Of a stretch of 64,000 nucleotides of DNA, positions 1 through 8,672 are shown one piece after another. Below the pieces are notes generated by a model. The model made no database searches. It was not told where the DNA came from and saw only the letters and a program-made list of their open reading frames with translations. Positions within the stretch are counted from its first letter, which is position 1; each line of letters begins with the position of its first letter. The position numbers were made by a program, and so were the translations under genes. Source of the DNA: Sedimentitalea arenosa (GTDB taxonomy: Bacteria > Pseudomonadota > Alphaproteobacteria > Rhodobacterales > Rhodobacteraceae); the NCBI RefSeq assembly GCF_016428585.1, contig NZ_JAELVR010000001.1, positions 186,001 to 250,000 of the forward strand, written 5' to 3'.

Positions 1-1838
1 CCGGGTGCGAGGGTGGCGAGGTCGAACTTGGGCCGGATGCCGGTGACGGTGCTCCGCAGGTTCATGACCCGTCGCACGCCCTTGTCCAGAAGCCGACCGA
101 AGGTGGCCGCATAGGCTGTGTCGAACGCCTCGGCGATTGCTTCGCGTGTCGGAGCGGAAACGGTGCCACCATTCATGTCGACCGGGATCGGCACCGAGAC
201 CGTGTGGGTCTGCCCGACATAGGCCATGTCAAGTTCGAAGCCGAGTTCGCGCGAGTCAAACCGGGTGCGCGCGGCGTCCAGCAGCGCCATGCCGCGATCG
301 GCATGGTCCTGCATGAACCCGGTCAGCGCATCGGTGTCGAGCGTGTCGAGCAGAGCATTGAGCGTCTGCACGAAATCCTGCCGCATGTCCGCGATCACGC
401 AGCCCATGGCGGAGGTCACACCAGGATAGCGCGGGACGATGGCCTGTGCCAGGCCGACCTCGGCCAGCATGGCGCCCGCATGCAGCGCACCGCCGCCGCC
501 GAACGGCATGAAGGCGAAGCGTTTCGGATCGAACCCACGTTCGATGCTGACCAGACGGATCGCCCCGGCCATGCGCGAATTGGCGACCCGCAGGATCGCT
601 TCGGCGGCGGCCAGCGTGTCCAGGCCCAATGGCGCACCTACGTGGGTGTCGATCGCGGCGGCGGCGGCCTCCACGTCCAGCCGGTCAAGCTTGCCGCCGA
701 TCGGATTGTCGGGATCGATGCGCCCCAGAACCACGTTGGCGTCGGTCACGGTGGGGCGGTCGTTACCCAGCCCATAGGCGACCGGCCCGGGATCGGAACC
801 CGCGCTTTCCGGACCGATGTTCAACAGACCGCCCTTGTCGACCCAGGCGATTGATCCGCCACCCGCGCCGATGGTGGTGATCTCGATCATCGGGCTGCGC
901 ACGACGAGACCGAAGTCGATGGCGGTCTGCGCGCTGAGCATCGACTGCCCGCCGGCGATCAGCGAGACATCGAAGCTGGTACCGCCCATGTCGCCGGTGA
1001 TGACGTTGTCGAACCCGGCGCTCTGCGCGATGTAGCCGGCGGCGATGACCCCGGCGGCGGGGCCGGACAGGGCGGTGCGAACCGGCAGTCGGCAGGCGGT
1101 ATCCACGGCCATCACGCCGCCGTTGGATTGCACGATCATGAACTCGCCGTCAAAACCGCCATCCTTCAGCGCGGATTCGAGCCGGTTCAGATAACCCGAG
1201 ACCTCGGGTTGCAGATAGGCGTTGAGGGCGGTGGTCGAGAAGCGTTCGAATTCGCGGATTTCGGGCAGGATCTCGTGGCTGGCCGAGACATGCGGACTGT
1301 TCCAGATCTCGCGCACGGCGGCGACGGCGGCGGCCTCGTTCTCGGGGTTGGCGTAGGCATTGGCAAAGAGGATCGCGACCGCCTTGCAGCCCTGCGCCTG
1401 GAGCTGGCGCGCGGCCGCGCGCACCGCGTCCAGATCGACGGGCGTACGGATGGTGCCGTCGGCCAGCGTGCGTTCGGGCACTTCCAGCCGGTTGCGACGG
1501 TTCACCACGGGATCGAAATCGCCGCGCAGGCCCCAGGTGCGGGGCCGGTCGCGGCGGCGCATTTCCAGCACGTCGCGCAGGCCTTGCGTACAGATCACGC
1601 CACAGGTCGCCCCCTTGCGTTCGAGCAGCGCATTGGTGCCGGCGGTGGTGCCGTGCACGACCACGGCGACCTGCGAGAGATCCTCAACCTGCTGGGCGAT
1701 GCCATCCAGAAAGCCGCCCGACTGGTCCGGGCGCGTTGTCGGAACCTTGGCGACTGACGCGGTGCCGGCGGTTTCATCCAGAACGAAGACATCGGTGAAG
1801 GTGCCGCCGACATCGATGCCGATCATCAGCCTGCTCAT
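1..1838 (-). CDS. hyuA: Hydantoinase/oxoprolinase subunit A (partial, C-terminus off the left edge)
   Basis: Reverse-strand reading frame open from the ATG at 1838 to the window edge, about 612 codons, so only the extreme C-terminus is missing. The N-terminus MSRLMIGIDVGGTFTDVF is the ATPase-fold phosphate-binding motif of HyuA/OXP-A proteins, and GDMGGTSFDVSL further on is a second family signature. The family carries out ATP-dependent opening of hydantoin or 5-oxoproline rings, or carboxylation of ketones (acetone and acetophenone carboxylases), together with a HyuB subunit. Its start overlaps the hyuB stop by 4 bases (ATGA), so the two are translationally coupled. The substrate cannot be read from sequence; the neighbouring tautomerase fusion, aconitase-type dehydratase and TRAP transporter suggest a small carboxylic or keto acid route. 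Confidence 0.93.
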   Translation of the reverse strand, partial: MSRLMIGIDVGGTFTDVFVLDETAGTASVAKVPTTRPDQSGGFLDGIAQQVEDLSQVAVVVHGTTAGTNALLERKGATCGVICTQGLRDVLEMRRRDRPRTWGLRGDFDPVVNRRNRLEVPERTLADGTIRTPVDLDAVRAAARQLQAQGCKAVAILFANAYANPENEAAAVAAVREIWNSPHVSASHEILPEIREFERFSTTALNAYLQPEVSGYLNRLESALKDGGFDGEFMIVQSNGGVMAVDTACRLPVRTALSGPAAGVIAAGYIAQSAGFDNVITGDMGGTSFDVSLIAGGQSMLSAQTAIDFGLVVRSPMIEITTIGAGGGSIAWVDKGGLLNIGPESAGSDPGPVAYGLGNDRPTVTDANVVLGRIDPDNPIGGKLDRLDVEAAAAAIDTHVGAPLGLDTLAAAEAILRVANSRMAGAIRLVSIERGFDPKRFAFMPFGGGGALHAGAMLAEVGLAQAIVPRYPGVTSAMGCVIADMRQDFVQTLNALLDTLDTDALTGFMQDHADRGMALLDAARTRFDSRELGFELDMAYVGQTHTVSVPIPVDMNGGTVSAPTREAIAEAFDTAYAATFGRLLDKGVRRVMNLRSTVTGIRPKFDLATLAP

Positions 1839-3529
1839 GCGGTTTCCTTTCGCCAGGCCGGGCCGTATTGCGCGTCAGCCGCTTCGTCAGTGATCAGCCC
1901 GCGCGCCACGTCGCGCGCGATTGCGGCGGGCGCGCGGTCGGCGGCAAGGCCGTACCCGCCGCCGCCGGGTGTTTCCAGCCGCACGGCCTGGCCTTGTTTC
2001 AGGCGCAACCCGCGCATCTTGGAGACCAGCGGCGGATGCTGCCAGCCGCTGTCGGTTTCGTAGCTGAAGAGGTTCATCGCCGCATCTCCGCCCCCGGCGA
2101 TGCCGTGCGGGGCGAAGCGACCGCGCTCGCCGAAGAGGAACGCCTCGGCGCCGTTTTCCTCCAGCACCTCGATTTCGTAGATCGCACCCATGCCGCCGCG
2201 ATGCGCCCCCGCACCAGCGCTGTCGGGCCTCAGCGCCCAGGTGCGGAACATGACAGGATAGGCGGCCTCCAGGATCTCCATCGGCGGGATGGTGGCGGTG
2301 GAAATCGGCGCGTTGCCGTGGTTGAGCCCGTCGCTCTCGATGCTGCCACCATGACCGCCACCATAGAAACTGAACATGACCCAGGGGCGGCCATCCTTGC
2401 GTTTCCCGGCGATCGACAGGGCGTTGATCGTGCCGTACGCGTTGGCCACGACCCGCTCGGGTGCGGCCTGCGCGAAAGCACAGAACACCACGTCGATCAT
2501 CCGCAGGATCGTTTCGGTATAGCCGCCGGTCGGGGCGGGAAACTCCGCCGACAGCAGCGAGCCTTCGGGCACGATGACGTCGATCGGGCGCATGACACCC
2601 GCATTGGCCGGCAGGCCGGGAAAGATGTGCTTGATCGCGACATAAGCGGTCGCCACAGTTGTCGGCCGCGCGATGTTGACGGGCCCGGCGCATTGCGGCG
2701 CGGAGCCGGTGAAGTCGAGCACCATCCGGTCATCCCTGATCTCGAGCGCGACGCGGATCGGCAACGGATCATCCGTGATCCCGTCATTGTCGAGGAAGTC
2801 CTCGGCCTCCCATCGTCCGTCCGGCAGGGCCGTCAGTTCCGACCGCATCAGCGTTTCGGCCCGCTGCCCGAGCGCATCCAGCGCGGCTTGAACCGTGTCG
2901 GCCCCGTATTCGTCGAGCAATTCGTCCATCCGCCGCACGCCGAGGTCGAGCGCGCCCAGTTGCCCGTTCAGGTCGCCCATCGCCGATTGCGGCAGGCGGG
3001 TGTTGCGCAGCAGGATGTCGATGATGTCCTGGTTGACCACGCCGGCCCGTGCCAGCCGCACGGGCGGCAGGATGAAGGCCTCCTGAAACACTTCGGTCGC
3101 GGCGGGGTTGTAGTTGCCCGGTACCGCGCCGCCGACGTCATGCCAGTGGCCGACTGAGGCGAGGTAGCAGAACAGCTTGCCGTCGCGGAAATATGGCCGC
3201 ACGAGCCGCATGTCCGACAAATGCGTGCCGCCGATATGGGCGTCGTTGAAGATGAAGATATCGCCATCGGCCAGGTCGCCCTCGGCGGCGGCCTTGTCGA
3301 TCACCGCCTTGACGGCAAAGCTCATCACTCCGACGAAGATCGGCAGACCCGACTTGCCCTGCACCAGCGTGTCGCCGGTGTCCGCGTGATAAAGGCCGTG
3401 GGAGGCGTCATGCGCTTCGGCGATGATCGGATTGAAGGCGGCGCGGAACAGGGTCGCGTCCATCTCGTCGGCGATCTGTTCCATGCGTCCGGCCAGGACC
3501 GACAGGGTGATCGGATCGATCTCGGTCAT
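1835..3529 (-). CDS. hyuB: Hydantoinase/oxoprolinase subunit B
   Basis: 564 residues when started at MTEIDPITLSVLAG; the frame is open upstream, but that stretch is out-of-frame tautomerase-gene sequence. The HyuB signature FNDAHIGGTHLSDM and a glycine-rich C-terminal ETPGGGGYG are present. HyuB pairs with HyuA as the second catalytic subunit of ATP-dependent hydantoinase/oxoprolinase or carboxylase-type enzymes in the cytoplasm. The start overlaps the stop of the upstream tautomerase-fusion gene by 4 bases, so three genes form one tight leftward operon reading away from the gntR-type regulator. Family assignment is firm; the exact substrate is not. Confidence 0.94.
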   Translation of the reverse strand: MTEIDPITLSVLAGRMEQIADEMDATLFRAAFNPIIAEAHDASHGLYHADTGDTLVQGKSGLPIFVGVMSFAVKAVIDKAAAEGDLADGDIFIFNDAHIGGTHLSDMRLVRPYFRDGKLFCYLASVGHWHDVGGAVPGNYNPAATEVFQEAFILPPVRLARAGVVNQDIIDILLRNTRLPQSAMGDLNGQLGALDLGVRRMDELLDEYGADTVQAALDALGQRAETLMRSELTALPDGRWEAEDFLDNDGITDDPLPIRVALEIRDDRMVLDFTGSAPQCAGPVNIARPTTVATAYVAIKHIFPGLPANAGVMRPIDVIVPEGSLLSAEFPAPTGGYTETILRMIDVVFCAFAQAAPERVVANAYGTINALSIAGKRKDGRPWVMFSFYGGGHGGSIESDGLNHGNAPISTATIPPMEILEAAYPVMFRTWALRPDSAGAGAHRGGMGAIYEIEVLEENGAEAFLFGERGRFAPHGIAGGGDAAMNLFSYETDSGWQHPPLVSKMRGLRLKQGQAVRLETPGGGGYGLAADRAPAAIARDVARGLITDEAADAQYGPAWRKETA

Positions 3530-4080
3530 CCGCGCACCTCGGCGATGTCGTTCCACACGTCTTGGCGGGTGATCTTCCCGCCGGCCAACTCGAACCGGTC
3601 GATGAAGCGGATGCCGGAAAAGGCGCTGCCGTCGGGCCATTCTCCGGACAAGGTCCCACGGCAATAGACGACCGAACCGTCTGCACCTGAAACGGTATCG
3701 AACCCCTCGAAACTCTTGGTCACAAAGCGGTAGCGCGGTTTCGACCAGGCGATCAGGTCGGCCAGCTCGGTCATCGGGGCGGTGCCGGGAAAGCGCATGG
3801 TGAAACCCTCGCCCAGATGCGCCTGCGCCGCGTTCAGATCGCGCTGCTCCATGGCTGCGAGAAAGGCGCGCACCGTGTCGGTGGGGTCGGGCAGGGCCGG
3901 GGCCGGCTCACGCGGGCCGTCTCGGAAATAGCCATCGCGCGCCACCTCGTTCAGCATCACCGTCACGGCCTCGGGGGCGGCGGGTATCACACTGCGCACC
4001 GCGTTCGCGAGCCCGGTTGCGAGCCTGCGCTTTTCCTCGGCGCCGTACCCTTCCATCAGGTGCAATTCGACGATCGGCAT
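3526..4080 (-). CDS. Fusion of a 4-oxalocrotonate tautomerase-like domain and a SnoaL/NTF2-like domain
   Basis: 184 residues. Residues 1-60 (MPIVELHLMEGYGAEEKRRL) have the 4-OT shape, with the catalytic Pro2 exposed after Met removal and a helix followed by a strand. From about residue 65 the protein continues as a SnoaL/NTF2-like cone fold (TDTVRAFLAAMEQRDLNAA, ending DRFELAGGKITRQDVW), a shape used by small isomerases, cyclases and hydratases. It is first in the leftward operon and overlaps hyuB by 4 bases. 4-OT domains move protons in keto-enol acids, so the fusion probably isomerises a pathway intermediate, but no substrate can be assigned. Both domain calls are by eye. Confidence 0.75.
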   Translation of the reverse strand: MPIVELHLMEGYGAEEKRRLATGLANAVRSVIPAAPEAVTVMLNEVARDGYFRDGPREPAPALPDPTDTVRAFLAAMEQRDLNAAQAHLGEGFTMRFPGTAPMTELADLIAWSKPRYRFVTKSFEGFDTVSGADGSVVYCRGTLSGEWPDGSAFSGIRFIDRFELAGGKITRQDVWNDIAEVRG

Positions 4081-4097
4081 GCCGTCCTCCCATGCTC

Positions 4098-4121
4098 ATC
4101 TGTATTTTTTGTAATACAGAT
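4098..4121. promoter_or_regulatory. Perfect palindrome in the divergent control region, likely operator
   Basis: ATCTGTATT-N6-AATACAGAT, 9-bp perfect arms, 18 bp upstream of the leftward tautomerase-fusion start. The 145-bp spacer (4081-4225) between the two divergent operons is AT-rich compared with its surroundings. GntR/HutC-type regulators bind palindromes of this kind, and the gene for one lies immediately to the right. The binding partner is inferred. Confidence 0.6.
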
Positions 4122-4225
4122 TTTGTCGCTTTGTTAAGACCTAATTTTTTCTACTGATAATACATTCTCTTGATTTTTGAAAAACCACCGATACGATTGG
4201 CCCCAAGCAGGAGGGGTAATCGCGC

Positions 4226-5026
4226 TTGGACAGCATCGCAGCGACACCGTTGCCCGAAGGGGCCAAGGCGCGCCGCGTCTACCTGGCGCTGCGTGACCAG
4301 ATCGCCGATGGCCGGCTTGGCGACGGGGACAGCCTGCCCGGCGAGCAGCAACTGGCACAGAGCTTCGGAGTGTCGCGCGTGACCGTACGGCGGGCCTTGC
4401 AGGCGCTTGTCGAGGCTGGCCTCGTGGTGCGCCGCGCGGGCAGCGGTACGCGGGTGTCCGCTGCTGTCCAAAGCCGTCCAATGGCGATGGATTTCACGAC
4501 CCTCATGCCGCAACTGGTCGAGATGGGCCAGAGCACCGCGGCGCGCCTCTTGTCGTTTGCGTATGGCGAGGCGCCCGACTTCATCGCCCGCGCCATGCGT
4601 CTGCCCGCCGGAGAGGAGGTGCAGATCGCGACCCGTGTGCGCAGTGCGGACGGCACGCCGTTCTCGCACCTGACCACCTATGTGCCGGCGGGGATCGCGC
4701 AGAACTATTCCGAGAACGATCTGGCGACGACGCCTCTCTTCAAGCTGCTCGAGCGCAGCGGCGTGCGTATCGACGCAGCGCACCAGTCGGTTTCGGCGAC
4801 GCTGGCGGGTCCTGACGTGGCCGAGGCGCTGAACGTGGCGGTCGGTTCGGCGCTGCTGTCGTTGAAGCGGGTCGTACGGGACGAGACCGGTGCGGGGGTC
4901 GAATACCTGTCGGGGCTCTATCGCCCGGACATGTTCCGTCTCGAGATGCCGCTGGCTCGGGTCGGCACGGGTCCGGCTCGTCATTGGGAACCGGCCATCG
5001 GACGCACGGAGGAGGATGCCTCATGA
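4226..5026 (+). CDS. GntR/HutC-family transcriptional regulator with UTRA ligand domain
   Basis: 266 residues from a TTG start, chosen because a strong GGAGGGG ribosome site lies 10 bases upstream. Residues about 15-80 are a winged helix (LPGEQQLAQSFGVSRVTVRRALQAL), and residues about 95-250 are a UTRA effector-binding domain typical of the HutC branch. It probably senses the substrate or an intermediate of the surrounding catabolic genes. It is first in the rightward operon and overlaps the leuC-like gene by 4 bases (ATGA). The palindrome upstream is the obvious candidate operator for both directions. Confidence 0.9.
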   Translation: MDSIAATPLPEGAKARRVYLALRDQIADGRLGDGDSLPGEQQLAQSFGVSRVTVRRALQALVEAGLVVRRAGSGTRVSAAVQSRPMAMDFTTLMPQLVEMGQSTAARLLSFAYGEAPDFIARAMRLPAGEEVQIATRVRSADGTPFSHLTTYVPAGIAQNYSENDLATTPLFKLLERSGVRIDAAHQSVSATLAGPDVAEALNVAVGSALLSLKRVVRDETGAGVEYLSGLYRPDMFRLEMPLARVGTGPARHWEPAIGRTEEDAS

Positions 5027-6429
5027 CCGCCCCGCGCACCTTGCTCGACAAGCTGTGGTCCGCTCACGAGATCCTGCGCCGCGCGGATGGAACCTCGCTC
5101 CTCTGGGTTGACCGGCACTTGGTCCACGAAGGCTCGCACCACGCCTTCGCCAAGCTGGCTGAGCGCGGCTCGGCCGTGGCCGAGCCGGGGCTGACCTTCG
5201 CGGTCGCGGATCACTATGCGCCGACGCGCGCGCGGGGGCTGGCGCAATTGCCGCAGATCGCGCGGATGATCTCGACGTTGCGCGACAACGCGGCCCGCCA
5301 TGGGCTGAGACTGTTCGATCTCGACGACGCCGAACAGGGGATCGTGCACGTCATCGGTCCCGAGTTGGGCCTGACGGTGCCGGGGTTGCTGATCACCTGC
5401 GGCGACAGCCACACCTCGACCCATGGCGCACTGGGGACGCTGGCCTTTGGTATCGGCGCGACCGAGGTGGCACATGTGCTGGCGACCCAGACGATCTGGC
5501 AGACCAAACCGGCGGCGATGCGGATCACCATCGAGGGCGCACTGGGTCCAGGAGTATCGGCCAAGGACATCGCGCTGAACTGGATCGCGCGTCTCGGCAC
5601 GGGCGGGGCACGCGGCCATGCGGTCGAATATTCCGGCAGCGCCGTGCGCGCCCTGTCGATGGAAGCGCGCATGACCCTCTGCAACCTTTCGATCGAGGGC
5701 GGGGCGCGCTTTGGCATGATCGCGCCCGACGAGGTGACACTTGCCTATGTCGAGGGGCGGCCTTTCGCGCCTGCGGGGGCTGATCTCGAGCGGGCACGCG
5801 ACGCCTGGGCAGAGCTGCGCAGCGACGCGGACGCAGCCTTTGATCGCGAGGTGGCGCTGGATGCCGCCGAGATCGCCCCGACCGCCACATGGGGCACAAG
5901 TCCTGACCAGGCCGTTCCGGTGACGGGCACCATCCCCGATCCCGACATGTTGCCGGCCGACAAGGCCGAAACCGCGCGCGCGGCACTGGACTACATGGGG
6001 TTGCGTGCCGGGCAGCCGATCGCGGGCACCAGGGTCGACCAGGTGTTCATCGGCTCCTGCACCAACGGGCGGATCGAGGACCTGCGCGCGGCGGCTTCTG
6101 TTCTGGCCGGGCGGCGCGCGACGGTGCCGGGGATGGTCTCGCCGGGGTCGGCCCAGGTCAAGGCGCAGGCCGAGCGCGAGGGGCTCGACCGGGTTTTCGT
6201 CCAGGCGGGGCTCGACTGGGTCGCGTCGGGCTGTTCCATGTGCGTGGGCATGAATGGCGACGTGGTGGCGTCGGGCCAGCGTTGCGCGTCGTCCACAAAC
6301 CGCAATTTCAGGGGCCGGCAGGGGCCGGGTGCGCGCACCCACCTGATGAGTCCGGCCATGGTCGCAGCCGCTGCCGTTGCGGGCGAGATCACCGACGTGC
6401 GCCCGTTTCTGGCCGGGAGGGCGGCGTGA
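5023..6429 (+). CDS. Aconitase-family dehydratase large subunit (LeuC-like)
   Basis: 468 residues. It has the 4Fe-4S ligand set of the aconitase/isopropylmalate isomerase family: FIGSCTNGR and, near the C-terminus, SGCSMCVGMN (CxxC), plus the N-terminal LDKLWSAHEIL and DRHLVHEGS blocks. Overall length matches LeuC. True LeuC proteins usually read VHEVTSPQAF where this one reads VHEGSHHAFAK, and the gene sits with a UTRA regulator and a TRAP transporter, not leucine genes. It is therefore more likely a catabolic hydro-lyase (citraconate, dimethylmaleate or methylmalate type) than leucine biosynthetic; that is inference. It abuts the small subunit gene (TGATG). Confidence 0.85.
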   Translation: MTAPRTLLDKLWSAHEILRRADGTSLLWVDRHLVHEGSHHAFAKLAERGSAVAEPGLTFAVADHYAPTRARGLAQLPQIARMISTLRDNAARHGLRLFDLDDAEQGIVHVIGPELGLTVPGLLITCGDSHTSTHGALGTLAFGIGATEVAHVLATQTIWQTKPAAMRITIEGALGPGVSAKDIALNWIARLGTGGARGHAVEYSGSAVRALSMEARMTLCNLSIEGGARFGMIAPDEVTLAYVEGRPFAPAGADLERARDAWAELRSDADAAFDREVALDAAEIAPTATWGTSPDQAVPVTGTIPDPDMLPADKAETARAALDYMGLRAGQPIAGTRVDQVFIGSCTNGRIEDLRAAASVLAGRRATVPGMVSPGSAQVKAQAEREGLDRVFVQAGLDWVASGCSMCVGMNGDVVASGQRCASSTNRNFRGRQGPGARTHLMSPAMVAAAAVAGEITDVRPFLAGRAA

Positions 6430-7055
6430 TGCCGGGCTGGAGCGAACACGTCGGCACCGCGGTGGCGCTGCCGCGCGACAATATCGACACCGACCAACTG
6501 ATCCCGGCGCGCTTCATGTCGACGCCGCGCGCGCAGGGCTATGGCAACTTCCTGCTCCATGATCTGCGACGTGACGCGCATGACGCACTGGATGAGACAT
6601 TTCCGCTAAACACTTGTCCAGACGCGTCTATTCTGGTCGCGGGCCGGAACTTCGGCAGCGGATCGTCGCGTGAGGCGGCGGTCTATGCGCTCCTCGATGC
6701 CGGCTTTCGCGTCGTGATCGCGCCAAGCTTCGGCGACATCTTCGCCGCCAACGCCGTCAACAATGGCCTGTTGCCCGCACAGGTGACGCCCGAGGTGGCG
6801 GCTGACCTTGCCGAACTGCTGGCCAGCGGGCCGCGCGAGATGACGGTGACGCTCGAGTCCCGCGAGATTCTATGTGGCGCAACGCGGGTGTCGTTCGATG
6901 TGAAGGACGGCTGGCGGACCAAGCTGATCAACGGCTGGGACGATATCGACCTGACGCTGGACCATGCCGCGCGGATCGCCGCGTTTCGCGACGACCGGCG
7001 CAGCGCTGCACCATGGGCCTGGCCCCGCCGGCCTGGTGCGCAGTACGCCAGATAA
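6429..7055 (+). CDS. Aconitase-family dehydratase small subunit (LeuD-like)
   Basis: 208 residues. The swivel-domain signatures DNIDTDQLIPARFM near the N-terminus and GRNFGSGSSREAAVYAL in the middle are those of LeuD-type small subunits. It assembles with the preceding large subunit to hydrate or dehydrate a branched or substituted C4-C7 dicarboxylate. The substrate-selecting loop after the DTDQ block (STPRAQGYG) could be compared with characterised members. The start ATG overlaps the large-subunit stop by one base. The C-terminus has an extra Trp/Pro/Arg-rich tail of unclear meaning. Confidence 0.85.
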   Translation: MPGWSEHVGTAVALPRDNIDTDQLIPARFMSTPRAQGYGNFLLHDLRRDAHDALDETFPLNTCPDASILVAGRNFGSGSSREAAVYALLDAGFRVVIAPSFGDIFAANAVNNGLLPAQVTPEVAADLAELLASGPREMTVTLESREILCGATRVSFDVKDGWRTKLINGWDDIDLTLDHAARIAAFRDDRRSAAPWAWPRRPGAQYAR

Positions 7056-7099
7056 AACCGAGCCGGCGCAGGGCCGGCCCCAACAGAGGAGAGACTTGT

Positions 7100-8110
7100 A
7101 TGAAGATGACAATGATGGGAGGGATCGCCGGAGCCGTCCTGGCGGTCGGCGCAGCCCAGGCCGAGGACACCCTGTCGGCGGTGCACGCTTTTCCCGAGAG
7201 CCTGATCTACACGAAGAGTTTCCTGTCCTTCGTCGACAAGGTGAACGAGGCGGGCGAGGGCGTGGTGCGTATCGACGTGCGCGGTGGCCCCGAGGCCATC
7301 GGCATGTTCCAGCAGCCCGACGCGGTGCGCGACGGGATCGTCGACATGGTCTATACGCCCGGGTCGTTCTACGGCGGCGCATTGCCCGAAAAGGACGCGA
7401 TGGTGGCCTCCAACCTCACCGCGATCGAAACCCGTGAAAACGGCGGCATCGCGCTGATCGACCAGATCCACCAGGAGAAGATGGGGCTCAAGTACCTCGG
7501 ATGGTTCGATTCCGGTGTCTGCTACAACCTCTGGACACGCGAGGAGCCGAGCTTTGACGATGCCGGCAATCTCGAGGTCGAAGGCCTGAAGCTGCGTGGC
7601 AACAACGTCTACAACGCCTTCTTCACCAACTACCTCGGCGCGCAGGTGATCGACCTGCCGACAGGCGAGGTTTACTCCGCGCTGCAGCGGGGCGTGGTGG
7701 ACGCGACCGGATGGACCCAGATCGGGCTGATCGATCTCAAGTGGAACGAGTTCCTGAACTACCGGATCGAGCCCTGCTTCTTCTCCACCGACCTCGGCGT
7801 GATCGTCAATATGGAGAAGTGGAACAGCCTGTCGCCCGAGGCGCAGCAGATTCTGCAGGACGTGGCGATCCAGCACGAGAAGGACAGTGTCGAGGCGTTG
7901 CGCACCAAGCGCGACGAGGATTTCGCCGCGCTGGAGGAGGGCGGCATGAAGGTCGTCAGCCTCGAGGGCGAGGCCAAGGCGAACTACCTGGCCGCGGCAC
8001 GCGAAAAGACCTGGGAGCGGATGAAAAGCCTGATGGCCGAACAGCCCGGCGGCACCGACAATTACGACCGCCTGATCGAGCTGTTCTACGATCTGGACGC
8101 GGCGAACTGA
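7100..8110 (+). CDS. dctP: TRAP transporter periplasmic solute-binding protein
   Basis: 336 residues from the ATG at 7100, preceded by AGGAGAG. Residues 1-22 are a signal peptide ending AAQA before EDTL. The body is a DctP fold: GGPEAIGMFQQ, then ALQRGVVDATGWTQIG, the segment that carries the ligand-contacting region in DctP proteins. It delivers a carboxylate to the DctQM permease that follows. There is no Arg-rich sialate or ectoine hallmark that would name the ligand. It lies 44 bases after the leuD-like gene in the same operon, so the imported compound or a derivative is probably the dehydratase substrate. Confidence 0.92.
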   Translation: MKMTMMGGIAGAVLAVGAAQAEDTLSAVHAFPESLIYTKSFLSFVDKVNEAGEGVVRIDVRGGPEAIGMFQQPDAVRDGIVDMVYTPGSFYGGALPEKDAMVASNLTAIETRENGGIALIDQIHQEKMGLKYLGWFDSGVCYNLWTREEPSFDDAGNLEVEGLKLRGNNVYNAFFTNYLGAQVIDLPTGEVYSALQRGVVDATGWTQIGLIDLKWNEFLNYRIEPCFFSTDLGVIVNMEKWNSLSPEAQQILQDVAIQHEKDSVEALRTKRDEDFAALEEGGMKVVSLEGEAKANYLAAAREKTWERMKSLMAEQPGGTDNYDRLIELFYDLDAAN

Positions 8111-8165
8111 AACCGGGAACGGGCTCGTTCATGCGGACGGGCCCGACCGGGCGGGGGCAGGGACA

Positions 8166-8672
8166 ATGAAGGCGATCAAACGGGCCTATGATGGCCTGCT
8201 CTACGGCATGGCCATCGTCGCGGGGGCGACGCTGATCTGGCTGATGGTGTCCGTCGTCGCCTCGGTCGTGATGCGCAACCTCGGCCTGCAGCCCTTTGCC
8301 TGGCTCTTCACCTCGGCGGAATACGGTCTGCTCTACATGACCATGCTGGGCGCGCCGTGGCTGGTGCGGGAAAAGGGCCACGTACATATCGAACTGGTCA
8401 CATCGGCCCTGCCGGCCAACCTGCGCGCGCTGGTCAGCCGGGGCGTCGCACTGGCTTGCGTGGCGGTCTGCGTGATGCTCACCTGGAAGGGCGCCGAGCT
8501 CTGCCTCACCAACATCCAGCGGGGCGATTTCGACACCCGCGCCTATTACTTTCCGCGCTGGCTGCTGACGATCTCGTTTCCGCTCAGCTTCGGCCTGATG
8601 GCGGTGGAGTTCTGGCGTTTCGTTGTCGGCGACGAACTGATGCACACCGGACAGGCGGGGATCCACGAATAA
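8166..8672 (+). CDS. dctQ: TRAP transporter small permease
   Basis: 168 residues with four hydrophobic segments (about residues 15-38, 52-70, 92-112 and 132-150). The small size and the position between dctP and the large permease define it as the DctQ component, which forms the membrane complex with DctM. The stop codon overlaps the dctM start (TAATG). The 55-base gap after dctP is GC-rich but has no clear terminator, consistent with one transcript. Confidence 0.9.
   Translation: MKAIKRAYDGLLYGMAIVAGATLIWLMVSVVASVVMRNLGLQPFAWLFTSAEYGLLYMTMLGAPWLVREKGHVHIELVTSALPANLRALVSRGVALACVAVCVMLTWKGAELCLTNIQRGDFDTRAYYFPRWLLTISFPLSFGLMAVEFWRFVVGDELMHTGQAGIHE

Noticed and set aside
7056-7099. Terminator between leuD-like and dctP genes
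   Set aside because: GCCGGCGCAGGGCCGGCC-type repeats give only a weak stem with no T-run; the genes are best read as one operon.
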